Source: VAXT01 sp963728535
GTDB lineage: Bacteria; Actinomycetota; Thermoleophilia; Gaiellales; Gaiellaceae
NCBI GenBank assembly: GCA_963728535.1
Contig: CAVSKK010000001.1
Location: forward strand, 1,798,001 to 1,862,000
Reading direction: 5' to 3'
Length of the DNA stretch: 64,000 nucleotides
Shown one piece after another: positions 51,983 through 60,389 of this stretch. The position numbers and the translations under genes were made by a program. Within the stretch, counting starts at the first letter, position 1, and the number at the start of each line of letters is the position of its first letter. The notes under the pieces are model-generated. The model made no database searches, was not told where the DNA came from, and worked only from the letters and a program-made list of their open reading frames with translations.

Positions 51983-52674
51983 TGCCGCTCATGGAAGCAG
52001 TCCGAACTCTCGAAGCACACGGCGACACTCCGCCGCTCGCCGCTGCGCGCATGCGCCGCAAGCTGACCGTTGAGGCCGCCGCCAGGCTCGCGCGACTCAC
52101 CCCCGACGAGGTCACCTGGCTGGAAGAAGGCAGGCTCTATCGCTTCCCCTCGAGCGACAGCGCGCTCCTGGCCCTCCTCCTTTACTCGACCGGGCTCGGG
52201 ATCGGCCGCGGTGAGGCGAGACGGCTCGCCGGCCTTCCTATCTTCACCAGGCCCCGCCGGGAGCAGGTGCGGCAGGTGGCCGGAATGATGATCGGCGCCG
52301 TCCTCCTGCTCGCCGCGGCCGGAGCGTTCGTCCTCCCTGGCCTGCTGCACAGAGCGAGCACGAGCACGTCCCCGGCAGCAGCGGAAGCCGGCCTGCCGCC
52401 GACCTGGAAGGTGGCGGTAGACGTCCTGAACGGCAGCGGCGACATCAACTACACCCGCACCGTCGCAAGCAAGATCGGAGCGATGGCCTACAGGATCGAC
52501 CGGGTGACCCGCGCCGACCGCTTCGACTATCCCGAAACCGCGGTCTACTTCCACCCCGGCGGCGAGAGACTCGCCGCGAGGCTGGCCCGGCAGCTCGGCG
52601 TCGGCCTGCGACCGCTCCCCGGCCGCGGACGGCCCAACAGGCTCGTCGTCGTCGTCGGCCCGGCCCGGCTCTAG
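51979..52674 (+). CDS. HTH / membrane / LytR_C-domain protein
   Basis: 231-residue membrane protein: N-terminal RodZ-like HTH (residues 8-65, AAARMRRKLTVEAAARLARL and TPDEVTWLEEGRLYRFPSS), one transmembrane helix at about 96-116 (MMIGAVLLLAAAGAFVLPGLL), and an extracytoplasmic LytR_C domain (VAVDVLNGSGDINYTRTVAS to VVVGP). LytR_C domains accompany cell-wall-polymer ligases, and the HTH-TM-LytR_C order suggests a wall-linked regulator or cytoskeletal anchor. ATGA overlap with the transferase. Its stop forms CTAG with the convergent anti-sigma gene. Confidence 0.75.
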   Translation: MMPLMEAVRTLEAHGDTPPLAAARMRRKLTVEAAARLARLTPDEVTWLEEGRLYRFPSSDSALLALLLYSTGLGIGRGEARRLAGLPIFTRPRREQVRQVAGMMIGAVLLLAAAGAFVLPGLLHRASTSTSPAAAEAGLPPTWKVAVDVLNGSGDINYTRTVASKIGAMAYRIDRVTRADRFDYPETAVYFHPGGERLAARLARQLGVGLRPLPGRGRPNRLVVVVGPARL

Positions 52675-52904
52675 AGCTCGAGCCTGAGCTCGGAGAGGCG
52701 CTGCTTGAGCGCCGGCGCCATCGGCTCAACGACGGCTTGTTGCACGAGACGGCGCAGGCCTTCTTCGAAGCGATAGCGCTTGCTGCAGTACGGGCACCCG
52801 TCCAGGTGCTTCTGGGCCGCCTGACGCTCCTCGTCGGTCAGGTCACGGTCGAGAAAAGGCTGGAGCACCTCTTCGCACCAATCGCAAGGATCGACTGCGG
52901 TCAC
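52671..52904 (-). CDS. zinc-binding anti-sigma factor, RsrA-like
   Basis: 77-residue anti-sigma of the mycothiol-system/RsrA type. The zinc set is CDWC (residues 7-10) and HxxxCxxC in HLDGCPYCSKRYRFE. In RsrA, oxidation of these thiols releases SigR. GTG start overlaps the stop of the sigma gene by one base, so both are made from the same transcript. Confidence 0.88.
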   Translation of the reverse strand: MTAVDPCDWCEEVLQPFLDRDLTDEERQAAQKHLDGCPYCSKRYRFEEGLRRLVQQAVVEPMAPALKQRLSELRLEL

Positions 52905-53482
52905 TACGACTCCACCGCCACTTCCGCCAGCTCCTTCTTGAGGATCCGCCGCCCACGATGAAGCCTGGACATGACGGTGCCGATCGGGATGTCGAGGATC
53001 TGAGCTGCATCGGCGTAGCTGAAGTCGCCGATGTCGACGAGCACGACCACGTCGCGAAAGTCGTGCGGAACAGCGGACAGGGCCTCGGCGACGTTGTCCT
53101 GCGAGAGCCGTTCGAGGACGCGCTCCTCCTCGGTCTCCCCCGTCGCCGCTTCGAGCCGGTTGTAGAGGAAGTAGTCGCCCTCCTCCAGCGGCTGCTGATC
53201 CGGCGCCCGTTGAGCGCGCCGCCCGCGGTCGATGTTCAGGTTTGTGAGGATGCGCAGCAGCCAGGCGCGCAGATTCGTCCCCGGCGTGTACGACTGCCAG
53301 CTCCGAAACGCCCGCGCGTAGGTCTCCTGCATCAAGTCCTCCGCCTCTTCCTTTGAACGCGAGACGCCTCGAGCCACGCGGTAGACCTGATCTGCAAGCG
53401 CAAGCGCTTCCTCCTCGAAGTTGACGCGATCGCGCGCGCCCTCAGCCAGCCGCCGGCCCCCGTCTGACGAGGTTTCGCTCAT
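52904..53482 (-). CDS. ECF sigma factor, SigR/SigH-like
   Basis: 192-residue group-4 sigma factor. Region 2 reads VYRVARGVSRSKEEAEDLMQETYARAFRSWQSY and LRAWLLRILTNLNIDRGRR; region 4 reads DFRDVVVLVDIGDFSYADAAQILDIPIGTVMSRLHRGRR. Together with the RsrA-like gene it forms a disulfide-stress switch. A GGGAAT-N18-GTT motif in front of it matches the SigR recognition sequence, implying positive autoregulation. Confidence 0.92.
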   Translation of the reverse strand: MSETSSDGGRRLAEGARDRVNFEEEALALADQVYRVARGVSRSKEEAEDLMQETYARAFRSWQSYTPGTNLRAWLLRILTNLNIDRGRRAQRAPDQQPLEEGDYFLYNRLEAATGETEEERVLERLSQDNVAEALSAVPHDFRDVVVLVDIGDFSYADAAQILDIPIGTVMSRLHRGRRILKKELAEVAVES

Positions 53483-53501
53483 TCGGCGACCCTAGCAACC
53501 T

Positions 53502-53530
53502 CCAACGAGCAGCGAAGCTGCCCTATTCCC
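53502..53530 (-). promoter_or_regulatory. SigR-type promoter of the sigma/anti-sigma operon
   Basis: Minus strand GGGAAT (53525-53530), 18 nt, GTT (53504-53506). This is the actinobacterial SigR/SigH consensus GGAAT-N18-GTT; the predicted start point is about 15 nt before the ATG. Confidence 0.75.
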
Positions 53531-53595
53531 GCTCCACGCTTAGCCTCGGGGCATCCCGGGTACTGCCCCGAAACAAGCAAACGAAGGAGTGAGAC

Positions 53596-54063
53596 ATGAA
53601 CGGCTACGACGTCGTTACGACCGAGGACGAGAAGGTGGGGACGATCGTCGGCGAGCAGGGCGACTACCTGATCGTCGAGCACGGGACGCTTCGGAAATCG
53701 AAGCACGCCCTGCCGCGCGAGCTCGCGCATGTGAACGACGGCGACCAGCAGGTACGCATCACGGTGCCGAAGGACGTCTTCTGCGACTCGCCGAAGCTGA
53801 ATGGGGAGCTCGACGAGCAGGCCGTTGCGGAGCACTATGGCCTCGCGTCCTCCGCACCGGCGCCGGGGACGGAGGGCGACGGCGTCACCGATGAGGGTGA
53901 CCCGTCTCGCTCGTCCGAGGAACAGGCCCTACGGGACGGAGTCATGCCCGCCGCGCAGGAGCGTGCCCAGATCAGGGAAGGCGCAATGGACGACGCCGGA
54001 CTCCCGAAGGAGTCGCCTGCACTGCTCGGTGAGCGGGTCCCCGAAACGAAGGAAGACCGCTAG
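53596..54063 (+). CDS. PRC-barrel-like (DUF2171-like) protein
   Basis: 155 residues. The first 75 form a small beta barrel (NGYDVVTTEDEKVGTIVGEQ, GDYLIVEHGTLRKSKHALP, VRITVPKDVFCDSPKL) resembling PRC-barrel/DUF2171 stress proteins; the rest is acidic and disordered (EGDGVTDEGDPSRSSEE). Strong Shine-Dalgarno GAAGGAG. It diverges from the SigR-like operon, so it may belong to the same stress response. Its stop is in CTAG with the convergent gene. Confidence 0.75.
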   Translation: MNGYDVVTTEDEKVGTIVGEQGDYLIVEHGTLRKSKHALPRELAHVNDGDQQVRITVPKDVFCDSPKLNGELDEQAVAEHYGLASSAPAPGTEGDGVTDEGDPSRSSEEQALRDGVMPAAQERAQIREGAMDDAGLPKESPALLGERVPETKEDR

Positions 54064-55118
54064 TTCGTTCGATAGCAGTTCGTCGTTCCCGCGGGAGGCA
54101 GCAACCAGGCGTGGAGGACGTTCCGGGGAACGATTCCCTCCCCGTCTGGATCCGTGCACAAGGTGCCGCCGGTCGAGTCCAGGTCGAGCCACCTGAATCC
54201 GGTCACGCGAGTCAACGTGAACGCCTCCGGCTGGCTCTCGACCGCAAGCCGCGGGTGCGTGAATCTCGCGAGCGCATAGTCGTCCACCGACTCACCTTCG
54301 GCGTTGGACGCAAAGCGGACATTGAAGGGGCCTCGCAACCGCTTCTTCGCCAGCCGCGGATGGGCCCGCACGAAAGCAGCCCTCAATTGCTTGCGAAGCC
54401 TCGGAAACGACCTCAGACAGTCGGCGGACGACGCTTCGCTCGCATAGTGGCGGTCTGGCGAGATTCCCTGGATGTCCGCCTCAGTGGCGATCCCTCCGAG
54501 CTGAACCTTCGTCAGCTCCGCGGAGAAACCGCCGAGAGCGCGATAGCGATGGCGACTCGTGAACCCGTATCGCCGCTCGAGCTCGTCGGTGCGTGCGTCA
54601 ACGTCGACTCCATCCACGTAGAAAACGATGTAGACCCACGGATCGGGATTGACGCTGACATCGACCTCGCCGCTCAGGCGATTCAGCTGCCTCCAGTCCA
54701 GAACCGCCCCGAAGCCGCGGTAAGTCGCCGTGTTGTAGCGCTGATCGCTCGTGAAACCGAGTTGGCGTTCCAGCTCTCTCGTCCTGGCCTCGACGAAGGC
54801 GGGATCGCGAGAGTCAATACTCGCAACCCAGCTACCCGGATCAGGACGTACGAGAAGGATCTCCGGATCTGTGCGCAGCCTGTTCAACTCCGGCTCCGAG
54901 AGTCCGACCGCGAAGCCGTGGATCCGGTTGAGAACCGCCTTGACCGGGGCGCGTAGCGCGCACTCGACGTTCGTCGCCTTCCTCTGCGAATCGACTCCGG
55001 ATGGGAGGAGCACGATCCGCGTCTCGCGCGAGATCGCGCCGCTTCGTGCCAGGCTCGGCGCCGCAACCACCAGCGCCAGGCAGCCAACGACGGCAATTCG
55101 AGCCTTGGTCGGGCTCAC
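54060..55118 (-). CDS. secreted protein with tandem I9-propeptide-like repeats
   Basis: 352 residues: Sec signal peptide (1-25), then about three 64-residue alpha/beta repeats (roughly 33-93, 97-160 and 161-224). Repeats 2 and 3 align well (VEARTRELERQLGFTSDQRY with VDARTDELERRYGFTSRHRY, both followed by a GF-A-L strand). The pattern is that of inhibitor I9 / subtilisin propeptides, but no peptidase domain follows; the last 130 residues are unrecognised with paired Cys. A secreted protease inhibitor or chaperone is a reasonable inference. GTG start. Confidence 0.65.
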   Translation of the reverse strand: MSPTKARIAVVGCLALVVAAPSLARSGAISRETRIVLLPSGVDSQRKATNVECALRAPVKAVLNRIHGFAVGLSEPELNRLRTDPEILLVRPDPGSWVASIDSRDPAFVEARTRELERQLGFTSDQRYNTATYRGFGAVLDWRQLNRLSGEVDVSVNPDPWVYIVFYVDGVDVDARTDELERRYGFTSRHRYRALGGFSAELTKVQLGGIATEADIQGISPDRHYASEASSADCLRSFPRLRKQLRAAFVRAHPRLAKKRLRGPFNVRFASNAEGESVDDYALARFTHPRLAVESQPEAFTLTRVTGFRWLDLDSTGGTLCTDPDGEGIVPRNVLHAWLLPPAGTTNCYRTN

Positions 55119-55144
55119 GTCAATTCAGACGAAGGACAGCTGAA

Positions 55145-55363
55145 CTAGTTGCTCTCGAGCGGGCGGAAGCCGCCACGGGCCAGCGCTGCGAGGAGCGCGT
55201 CGCGGCTCGTCTGCTCGTCGTCCCAGGAGAGCGTGACCTGACCCATGAGGTTCGCGTTCGCCTGTTCGAGGCCGGGCTCGTTCCGAAGCGTTGCCGCGAG
55301 GCGCCCGACGCAGCGCTCGCAGCGGATGCCCGTCACCTGCATCGTCTCTGTCAGAACGGCCAT
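55145..55363 (-). CDS. heavy-metal-associated (HMA) domain protein
   Basis: 72-residue ferredoxin-like HMA domain with the metal motif GIRCERCVGRLAATL (CxxC) and a C-terminal RGGFRP. It resembles CopZ-type copper chaperones, though the metal is unproven and no copper ATPase is near. The ATG has TAGGTT 6 nt upstream, overlapping the ligase stop codon, and no Shine-Dalgarno. Confidence 0.8.
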   Translation of the reverse strand: MAVLTETMQVTGIRCERCVGRLAATLRNEPGLEQANANLMGQVTLSWDDEQTSRDALLAALARGGFRPLESN

Positions 55364-55367
55364 GCCT

Positions 55368-56435
55368 CTAACCTAGCGTGCGCTCGACGAGGTCGCCGCA
55401 GACGGCTTCGAGGCCTTGTTTCCGCCCCACCTCGAGCTGCCGGTCGCCTTCCATGCGCATTGGGTCGAGACCGTCCTCGCCGGCCAGCGCAGCGAGCTCG
55501 ATCGCAAGCTCGGATGCCCGCGCAGTCCTGTCGCCGTCCGGGTGCACGAGCTCAGCGGCAAGCCCGAAGCGCGAGGCGGCCCAGCGGTTCTGCTGGTACA
55601 TCCCGCGTCCCGCCGGGTCGTACGGCACGAGCGGGCGTTCGAGGACTGCGTCGCACAGGCCTTTGATAATGGCGACGAAGCCGACGGTGCGGTCGAGCTC
55701 CGTCGGCTGGTCGGGCATCCGGATCTCGAGGGTGCCGAAGCGCGGATGCGGCCGGATGTCCCACCAGAACCTCGTGTAGTCGTCGGCGAGGCCGAGGCGG
55801 ATGAAGCGTTCTGCGAACTCCTCCCAGTCCGCGTAGGAGCGGAAGGCCGGGGGCGCGCCGTGGCGGGGAAGCTCCGCAAGCACTTGCGCCCGGTTCGAGA
55901 CGAGCCCCGTCTCCTCCCCCGCGAAATACGGCGAGTTCGCCGACCAGGCGAGCACAACGGGCAGCCAGGGAAGCACTCCTTCGAGAGCGTGGAAGCAAGC
56001 CTCCGCGCTCGGCATGCCGACGTGGACATGGAGCCCACTGACTCCCTGCCGCCGGGCCGACACGCCCGCGTACTCGACAAACTCCTCGTAGCGCGGCTCG
56101 TCTGCGATCGCCTCGTCCTCTGCGCGGCTGAAAGGATGGCTCCCGGCCGCGGCGAGCCGAAGGCCGCGCTCCTCCGCAAGACGAGCCGCTCCGCGCCGCA
56201 GCTCGGCGAGTGTGGCCGCGCCCTCGGCGGCCGACTCGCAAACGCCAGTGTTCAGCTCGAGTGCCGAGGCAAAGAGCTCGCTCTTCAGAGTGCCGGGAAG
56301 GTCCGCGCCCTCTGCGGCCGCGATCAGCTCCGCGGCGCGAGGAGCGAGCGCCAACGACTCGGCGTCGAGCACCATCAGCTCTTCCTCGACACCCACGGTA
56401 AACGACGCCGTCTCGGCGAACTTCGACTCGATCAT
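55368..56435 (-). CDS. ybdK: YbdK-family carboxylate-amine ligase
   Basis: 355-residue glutamate-cysteine-ligase-like enzyme (GCS2/YbdK family). N-terminal TVGVEEELMVLDAESL with the Glu ligands, SGLHVHVGMPSAEACFHALEG, LPWLPVVLAWSANSPYFAGEETGL and RFGTLEIRMPDQPTELD. YbdK has weak glutamate-cysteine ligase activity; the natural substrate here is unknown. Overlaps nothing; HMA gene starts 4 nt after its stop. Confidence 0.88.
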   Translation of the reverse strand: MIESKFAETASFTVGVEEELMVLDAESLALAPRAAELIAAAEGADLPGTLKSELFASALELNTGVCESAAEGAATLAELRRGAARLAEERGLRLAAAGSHPFSRAEDEAIADEPRYEEFVEYAGVSARRQGVSGLHVHVGMPSAEACFHALEGVLPWLPVVLAWSANSPYFAGEETGLVSNRAQVLAELPRHGAPPAFRSYADWEEFAERFIRLGLADDYTRFWWDIRPHPRFGTLEIRMPDQPTELDRTVGFVAIIKGLCDAVLERPLVPYDPAGRGMYQQNRWAASRFGLAAELVHPDGDRTARASELAIELAALAGEDGLDPMRMEGDRQLEVGRKQGLEAVCGDLVERTLG

Positions 56436-56474
56436 GCACGCAGTCTGGCAGCGACCACGTGCTGGTTGGGGAAG

Positions 56475-56521
56475 ACGGTTCCGGCCCTAGAGGGGTTTGA
56501 CGCCGCAGGGGCCGGAACCGT
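56475..56521 (-). terminator. terminator of the HtrA gene
   Basis: Perfect 13-bp stem ACGGTTCCGGCCC / GGGCCGGAACCGT with a 21-nt loop, 14 nt beyond the HtrA stop on the minus strand. Confidence 0.65.
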
Positions 56522-56534
56522 GGGTGGTCAGGCG

Positions 56535-57758
56535 TTACTCCTGGGGAGTTGGAGGTTGCCGACCAAGCTTTACGTCAGCGCTGCGGAGCTCGTCTCCGTC
56601 TCCGCGGTAGAACTGGACCGAGATGGTGTCGCCGGGCTGGTGCTCGAAGACGAGCTCACGGAGACGCTCGGTCGAGACGATGTCCTGGCCGCCGGCCTTG
56701 ACGATCAGGTCGCCGCCGAGCTGATAGCTCTCACCGGCGACGACGACCTGAGACGTCCCGCCTCGCAGACCGGCCTGCTCCGCGCCGCTTCCGGGGACGA
56801 TGCGCGCGATGAGGACTCCGCGCGGCGCCGCCAGCCCGAACTGCTTCTTCATCGCGGGTGTGACCGAGCGGCCGAGGACACCGAGCAGCGGGTGATCGAC
56901 CCGGCCGTGTGCTCTGAGCTGCGCGACGACGTCCCTGACCGTGTTGATCGGGATCGCAAAGCCAACGCCCGTGTTCTGCTGAACACCCCCTCCCCAGTTC
57001 GCGACCGCGGAGCTGACGCCGATCACCTTGCCCTGAGCGTTCAGCAGCGGGCCGCCGGAGCTGCCGTGGTTCAGGAGCGCGTCGGTCTGGATGACACGGT
57101 CGATCGGGCTGCCGTCGGGGGACCGGAGCGAGCGCTGAAGCGCGCTGACGATGCCGGCGCTGATACTTCTGTCGTAGCCGAGCGGGTTGCCGATCGCGGC
57201 GACCTGGTCGCCGACCTGGACGGTCTCCGAGTCCCCGAGCTCGAGCGGCTGCAGGGCACGCGAGCTCGCCTCGACCTTGAGGAGGGCGACGTCGGTGGAC
57301 AGGTCCTTGCCGACGACCCGGGCCTTCATCGACTCGCTGTTCGAGAAGCTCACACGAATCGACCGAGCGTTTGCGACGACGTGGTAGTTCGTGATGATGT
57401 GGCCGGCCTTGTCGATCACGAAACCCGAGCCGAGAGAGCGCTCGACCTCGGTCCCCGGCACGAACGAGTTCCCGAACCAGTTGCTACGAGGCGACTGGAC
57501 CGTCGTGGTGGTGGTCACCTGGACGACGCCGGGCGCATCGTCCCTGTAGATGTCGCGGAGACTCAGCGCCGGGTCGCTCTGGTCCAGATCCACATCGTTG
57601 CTGGGCAGTGCGAAACCGCCGACCTCGCGCACGGTCGTCGTGTGCTCGCCGACTCCGGCCAGCGCGGCAACAGCTACGGCGACGACGCCCCCGGCAACGG
57701 AGGCAACGAGCAGGGCCGCGGCCATGGGCACGGAGTCTCGGCGCAAGGGGAACTGCAC
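56535..57758 (-). CDS. HtrA/DegP-type serine protease with PDZ domain
   Basis: 407 residues: cytoplasmic basic start, one transmembrane anchor (about 10-36), trypsin-like domain with the triad at H126 (TNYHVV), D156 (STDVALLKV) and S234 (NHGSSGGPLLN; the usual GNSGG reads GSSGG), then a PDZ domain at about 305-395 (GVLIARIVPGSGAEQAGLRG). It degrades or refolds misfolded exported proteins. GTG start; TATACA lies 11 nt upstream. It follows the phosphate-transport genes. Confidence 0.93.
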   Translation of the reverse strand: MQFPLRRDSVPMAAALLVASVAGGVVAVAVAALAGVGEHTTTVREVGGFALPSNDVDLDQSDPALSLRDIYRDDAPGVVQVTTTTTVQSPRSNWFGNSFVPGTEVERSLGSGFVIDKAGHIITNYHVVANARSIRVSFSNSESMKARVVGKDLSTDVALLKVEASSRALQPLELGDSETVQVGDQVAAIGNPLGYDRSISAGIVSALQRSLRSPDGSPIDRVIQTDALLNHGSSGGPLLNAQGKVIGVSSAVANWGGGVQQNTGVGFAIPINTVRDVVAQLRAHGRVDHPLLGVLGRSVTPAMKKQFGLAAPRGVLIARIVPGSGAEQAGLRGGTSQVVVAGESYQLGGDLIVKAGGQDIVSTERLRELVFEHQPGDTISVQFYRGDGDELRSADVKLGRQPPTPQE

Positions 57759-57780
57759 CGCTTCTGTATATCGCGGCGTT

Positions 57781-57810
57781 CGTTAAGCGGACTTTGCGCG
57801 TCCGTTAAGC
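57781..57810. promoter_or_regulatory. CGTTAAGC direct repeats upstream of HtrA
   Basis: Two CGTTAAGC copies (57781-57788, 57803-57810) 22 bp apart, i.e. two helical turns, with a GGAC/GTCC hairpin between. They lie 23-52 bp before the HtrA start and end 5 bp before the Pit stop codon. They resemble response-regulator boxes; the regulator is unknown. Confidence 0.35.
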
Positions 57811-57814
57811 ACGC

Positions 57815-58909
57815 TCAGGCAGCGGCTTCTCCCTTCAGGCGGCCCCGGTCCAGGCCGCGACCCGTGAATGCCAGGCCCGCGATTGCGATTGTGAGCGCGA
57901 CGACATAGAGCACTCCGCCCGGCAGCCGGGTGATCACCTCCATTCCCGCGGCGACGAGCCCTGCGCACGGAATCGTCAGGATCCACGCGACGAGAATGTT
58001 GCCTGCCACTCCCCAGCGCACCGCCGAGAGCCGTGTGCTGGCGCCTGCTCCGAGCACCGAGCCGCTGATCACCTGCGTCGTCGAGACGGGAAACCCGGAT
58101 CGCGCGGTAAACCAAAGAATGAGCGCGGTCGACGTCTGAGCCGAGAAGCCCTGCGGCGGCTCGAGCTTGGCAATCCGACTCCCAAGCGTCCTGATGATGC
58201 GCCAGCCTCCCGCGTAGGTGCCGACGGCCATCGCTGTCGCGGCACTGACCTTCACCCAGAGCGGCACGTTGAAGTGCTCCGCCGACTGATGCCCCGAGAC
58301 GATCAGCGCGAGCGTGATGATCCCCATCGTCTTCTGCGCGTCGTTCGTGCCGTGCGTGAACGCGACGAACCCTCCTGAGACGAGCTGGAGGCGCCTGAAC
58401 ACTCTGTGCACCGGCCCAGGCGCACGCTTTTGAACGATCCACAAGATGACGGTCATCAGCGCCGCAGCGAGTACGAGCCCGAGGGCAGGCGCAAGGAGCG
58501 ATGGGATGAGCACCTTCTCCTTCAAGCCCTGCCACTCGACGACGGCAAAGCTGCCCGTCGCTGCAACGGACGAGCCGATGATCCCACCGATCAAGGCGTG
58601 GCTCGAGCTCGACGGCAGGCCCAGATACCAGGTGATCAGGTTCCACGTGATCGCGCCGACGAGCCCCGCGAGCACGACGTCGAGCGTGATCGCCTCGGGG
58701 TCGACGATGCCGGTGGCGACGGTCGCCGCAACCGCGAAGAAGAAGAACGCCCCGATGAAGTTGAGGATCGCCGAGCTCAAGACAGCGACGCGGGGCGAGA
58801 GCGCGCGTGTCGAGACACTCGTCGCAATCGAGTTCGCCGTGTCGTGGAAGCCGTTCGTGAAGTCGAAGAAAAGCGCGGTCACGACGACGGCGACGAGCGT
58901 GGCGTTCAT
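57815..58909 (-). CDS. pitA: low-affinity inorganic phosphate transporter, Pit family
   Basis: 364-residue Pit/PHO4 symporter with the duplicated signature: FFDFTNGFHDTANSIATSVSTRALSP near the N terminus and GGFVAFTHGTNDAQKTMGIITLAL in the middle. About ten helices. Takes up phosphate (as metal phosphate) with protons. The DUF47 gene precedes it 9 bp upstream. Confidence 0.93.
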   Translation of the reverse strand: MNATLVAVVVTALFFDFTNGFHDTANSIATSVSTRALSPRVAVLSSAILNFIGAFFFFAVAATVATGIVDPEAITLDVVLAGLVGAITWNLITWYLGLPSSSSHALIGGIIGSSVAATGSFAVVEWQGLKEKVLIPSLLAPALGLVLAAALMTVILWIVQKRAPGPVHRVFRRLQLVSGGFVAFTHGTNDAQKTMGIITLALIVSGHQSAEHFNVPLWVKVSAATAMAVGTYAGGWRIIRTLGSRIAKLEPPQGFSAQTSTALILWFTARSGFPVSTTQVISGSVLGAGASTRLSAVRWGVAGNILVAWILTIPCAGLVAAGMEVITRLPGGVLYVVALTIAIAGLAFTGRGLDRGRLKGEAAA

Positions 58910-58917
58910 CTAGCGGC

Positions 58918-59535
58918 TCAGACGTTCTTGACGACGATGTTCCCGACGAGGTCGGCGGCAGTCTCGCAGGAGTCGATCGCATCCTCGAGTGCCTCGAAGA
59001 TGTCCTTCCAGCGGATGATCTCCACCGGATCCGCCTTCCCTTCGAAAAGCGCCGCGATGGCGTCGCGCACGATTCGGTCGCCCTCGTCCTCGAGGGCCTT
59101 GACGCCGACGATGTGCGGCTCCGCCCGCCGGAGCTGCTTGAGCTCGGACAGCGCTTTCGCCAGGTGCTCGGTAGCGCCGACGAGCACCCTGCACTGCTCG
59201 ACCGATTGCTCCATGCGCGAGCCGACCTTGTAAAGCCCGAGGAGGTCAGAGGCGTTCTCGATGTAGTCGACGACGTCGTCGATCGCCTTTGCGAGGTCGT
59301 AGATGTCCTCCCGGTCAAACGGGGTGATGTACTGGGTGTTCAGGAGGTCGATGATCTCCCGGGTCAGGTCGTCTCCCCGGTTCTCGAGCTCCTTCACGTC
59401 CTTCTGGGCGACGCTCGGCTGCGGGTGCTCGCGGAACCTGCGCTCGGCTAGCCGGGCGGTCTCGAGCATGTTCTCGCCCGCGCGCGTGAAGAGAACGTAG
59501 AACTCTGTGGTCTTGGGGACGAGCGCCAGCCGCAT
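58918..59535 (-). CDS. DUF47-family PhoU-like protein
   Basis: 205-residue helical protein of the DUF47/PhoU-like family that normally pairs with Pit transporters. Landmarks are FYVLFTRAGENMLETARL, LENRGDDLTREIIDLLNTQYITPFDREDIYDLAKAIDDVVDYIE and ALEDAIDSCETAADLVGNIV. It probably regulates the Pit protein. A TACAAT hexamer lies 10 nt before the ATG, giving it a possible own promoter. Confidence 0.9.
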   Translation of the reverse strand: MRLALVPKTTEFYVLFTRAGENMLETARLAERRFREHPQPSVAQKDVKELENRGDDLTREIIDLLNTQYITPFDREDIYDLAKAIDDVVDYIENASDLLGLYKVGSRMEQSVEQCRVLVGATEHLAKALSELKQLRRAEPHIVGVKALEDEGDRIVRDAIAALFEGKADPVEIIRWKDIFEALEDAIDSCETAADLVGNIVVKNV

Positions 59536-59557
59536 CTGCCGGCGGATTGTAGGAGGG

Positions 59558-60238
59558 CTAGGTGTCGGTGCGCTCGGGGTGCGAGGCGTCGGTGAACTCG
59601 CGGAACTCCCCGGTGACGAGATACGCGGTCTGTTCGCCGATGTCCACCGCGTGATCGCCGATTCTCTCGAGGCAGCGGGAGATGATGATCATGCGCAGCC
59701 CCCACTCGCGGCGCTCGGGATCGGTCCCGAGCTCGAGCACGTGATTTACCACGCGCCGGTTCGTTCGATCGATGAGCTCATCGAGGTCGACCAGGCTCTC
59801 GGCCGCGTCCACGTCGCGGTTCACGAACGAGTCGTGGGCGACCCGGATCATCTCCTCGGCCCGAGACGCCATCTCGTCGAACCCCTCGATCAGCATCTGG
59901 TCGGGCGGCAGTCCGTGCGCGAGCTTCGTCAGCTTGGCGATCGTCACGCAGAGGTCGGCAATCCGCTCGAGATGAAGGTTGGAGTGCAGCGCGGCCAGGA
60001 CGAAGCGAAGGTCGACTGCAACCGGTGTCTGGCGCGCGAGCAGCGACTCGATCCCCTGCTCGATGGACAGGTAGAGAGCGTCGACCTCGTCGTCGAAAGC
60101 AATCACCTCGTCGGCGAGCTCGGGATCGCTCTCTCGAAGCGAGTTGATCGATCCGCGAAGAGCGCGGAGGACGAGCTCGACCTCCTCGCTGAGGTTCGAC
60201 TCCAGGGTCCCAAGCTCCTCCGTGAAGATGTTCCTCAC
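59558..60238 (-). CDS. phoU: phosphate transport regulator PhoU
   Basis: 226-residue PhoU with two three-helix repeats: FTEELGTLESNLSEEVELVL, LHSNLHLERIADLCVTIAKL with the E-R-x-x-D metal motif, and MIIISRCLERIGDHAVDIGEQ in the second half. It restrains the Pst importer and the phosphate signalling system. GTG 60238 chosen because the family begins here; the longer frame upstream is Arg/Ser-rich noise. Confidence 0.92.
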   Translation of the reverse strand: MRNIFTEELGTLESNLSEEVELVLRALRGSINSLRESDPELADEVIAFDDEVDALYLSIEQGIESLLARQTPVAVDLRFVLAALHSNLHLERIADLCVTIAKLTKLAHGLPPDQMLIEGFDEMASRAEEMIRVAHDSFVNRDVDAAESLVDLDELIDRTNRRVVNHVLELGTDPERREWGLRMIIISRCLERIGDHAVDIGEQTAYLVTGEFREFTDASHPERTDT

Positions 60239-60389
60239 GTCCCTGGCCGCCCTTCGCTCCCGCCCGGCAGAGCCGGGCTCCGCGAAGCGCTCGCGCCGCT
60301 GGCGGCACGATGCTCTCCGGGCCCGTGCGTTCGAGCACTGTTCCCTCCGGCCTCGCACCGCCAGCGACGCGCCAGGAACGTGAGCAAGC
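60239..60389. other. 151-bp gap between pstB and phoU
   Basis: GC-rich, with small hairpins such as CCCGGC-AGA-GCCGGG; no gene seen. It may set the PhoU level relative to the importer. Confidence 0.5.

Noticed and set aside
55416..57908. An 830-codon plus-strand open frame across YbdK and HtrA
   Set aside because: It spans two well-identified minus-strand genes and their intergenic terminator; the composition is that of a mirrored high-GC frame.
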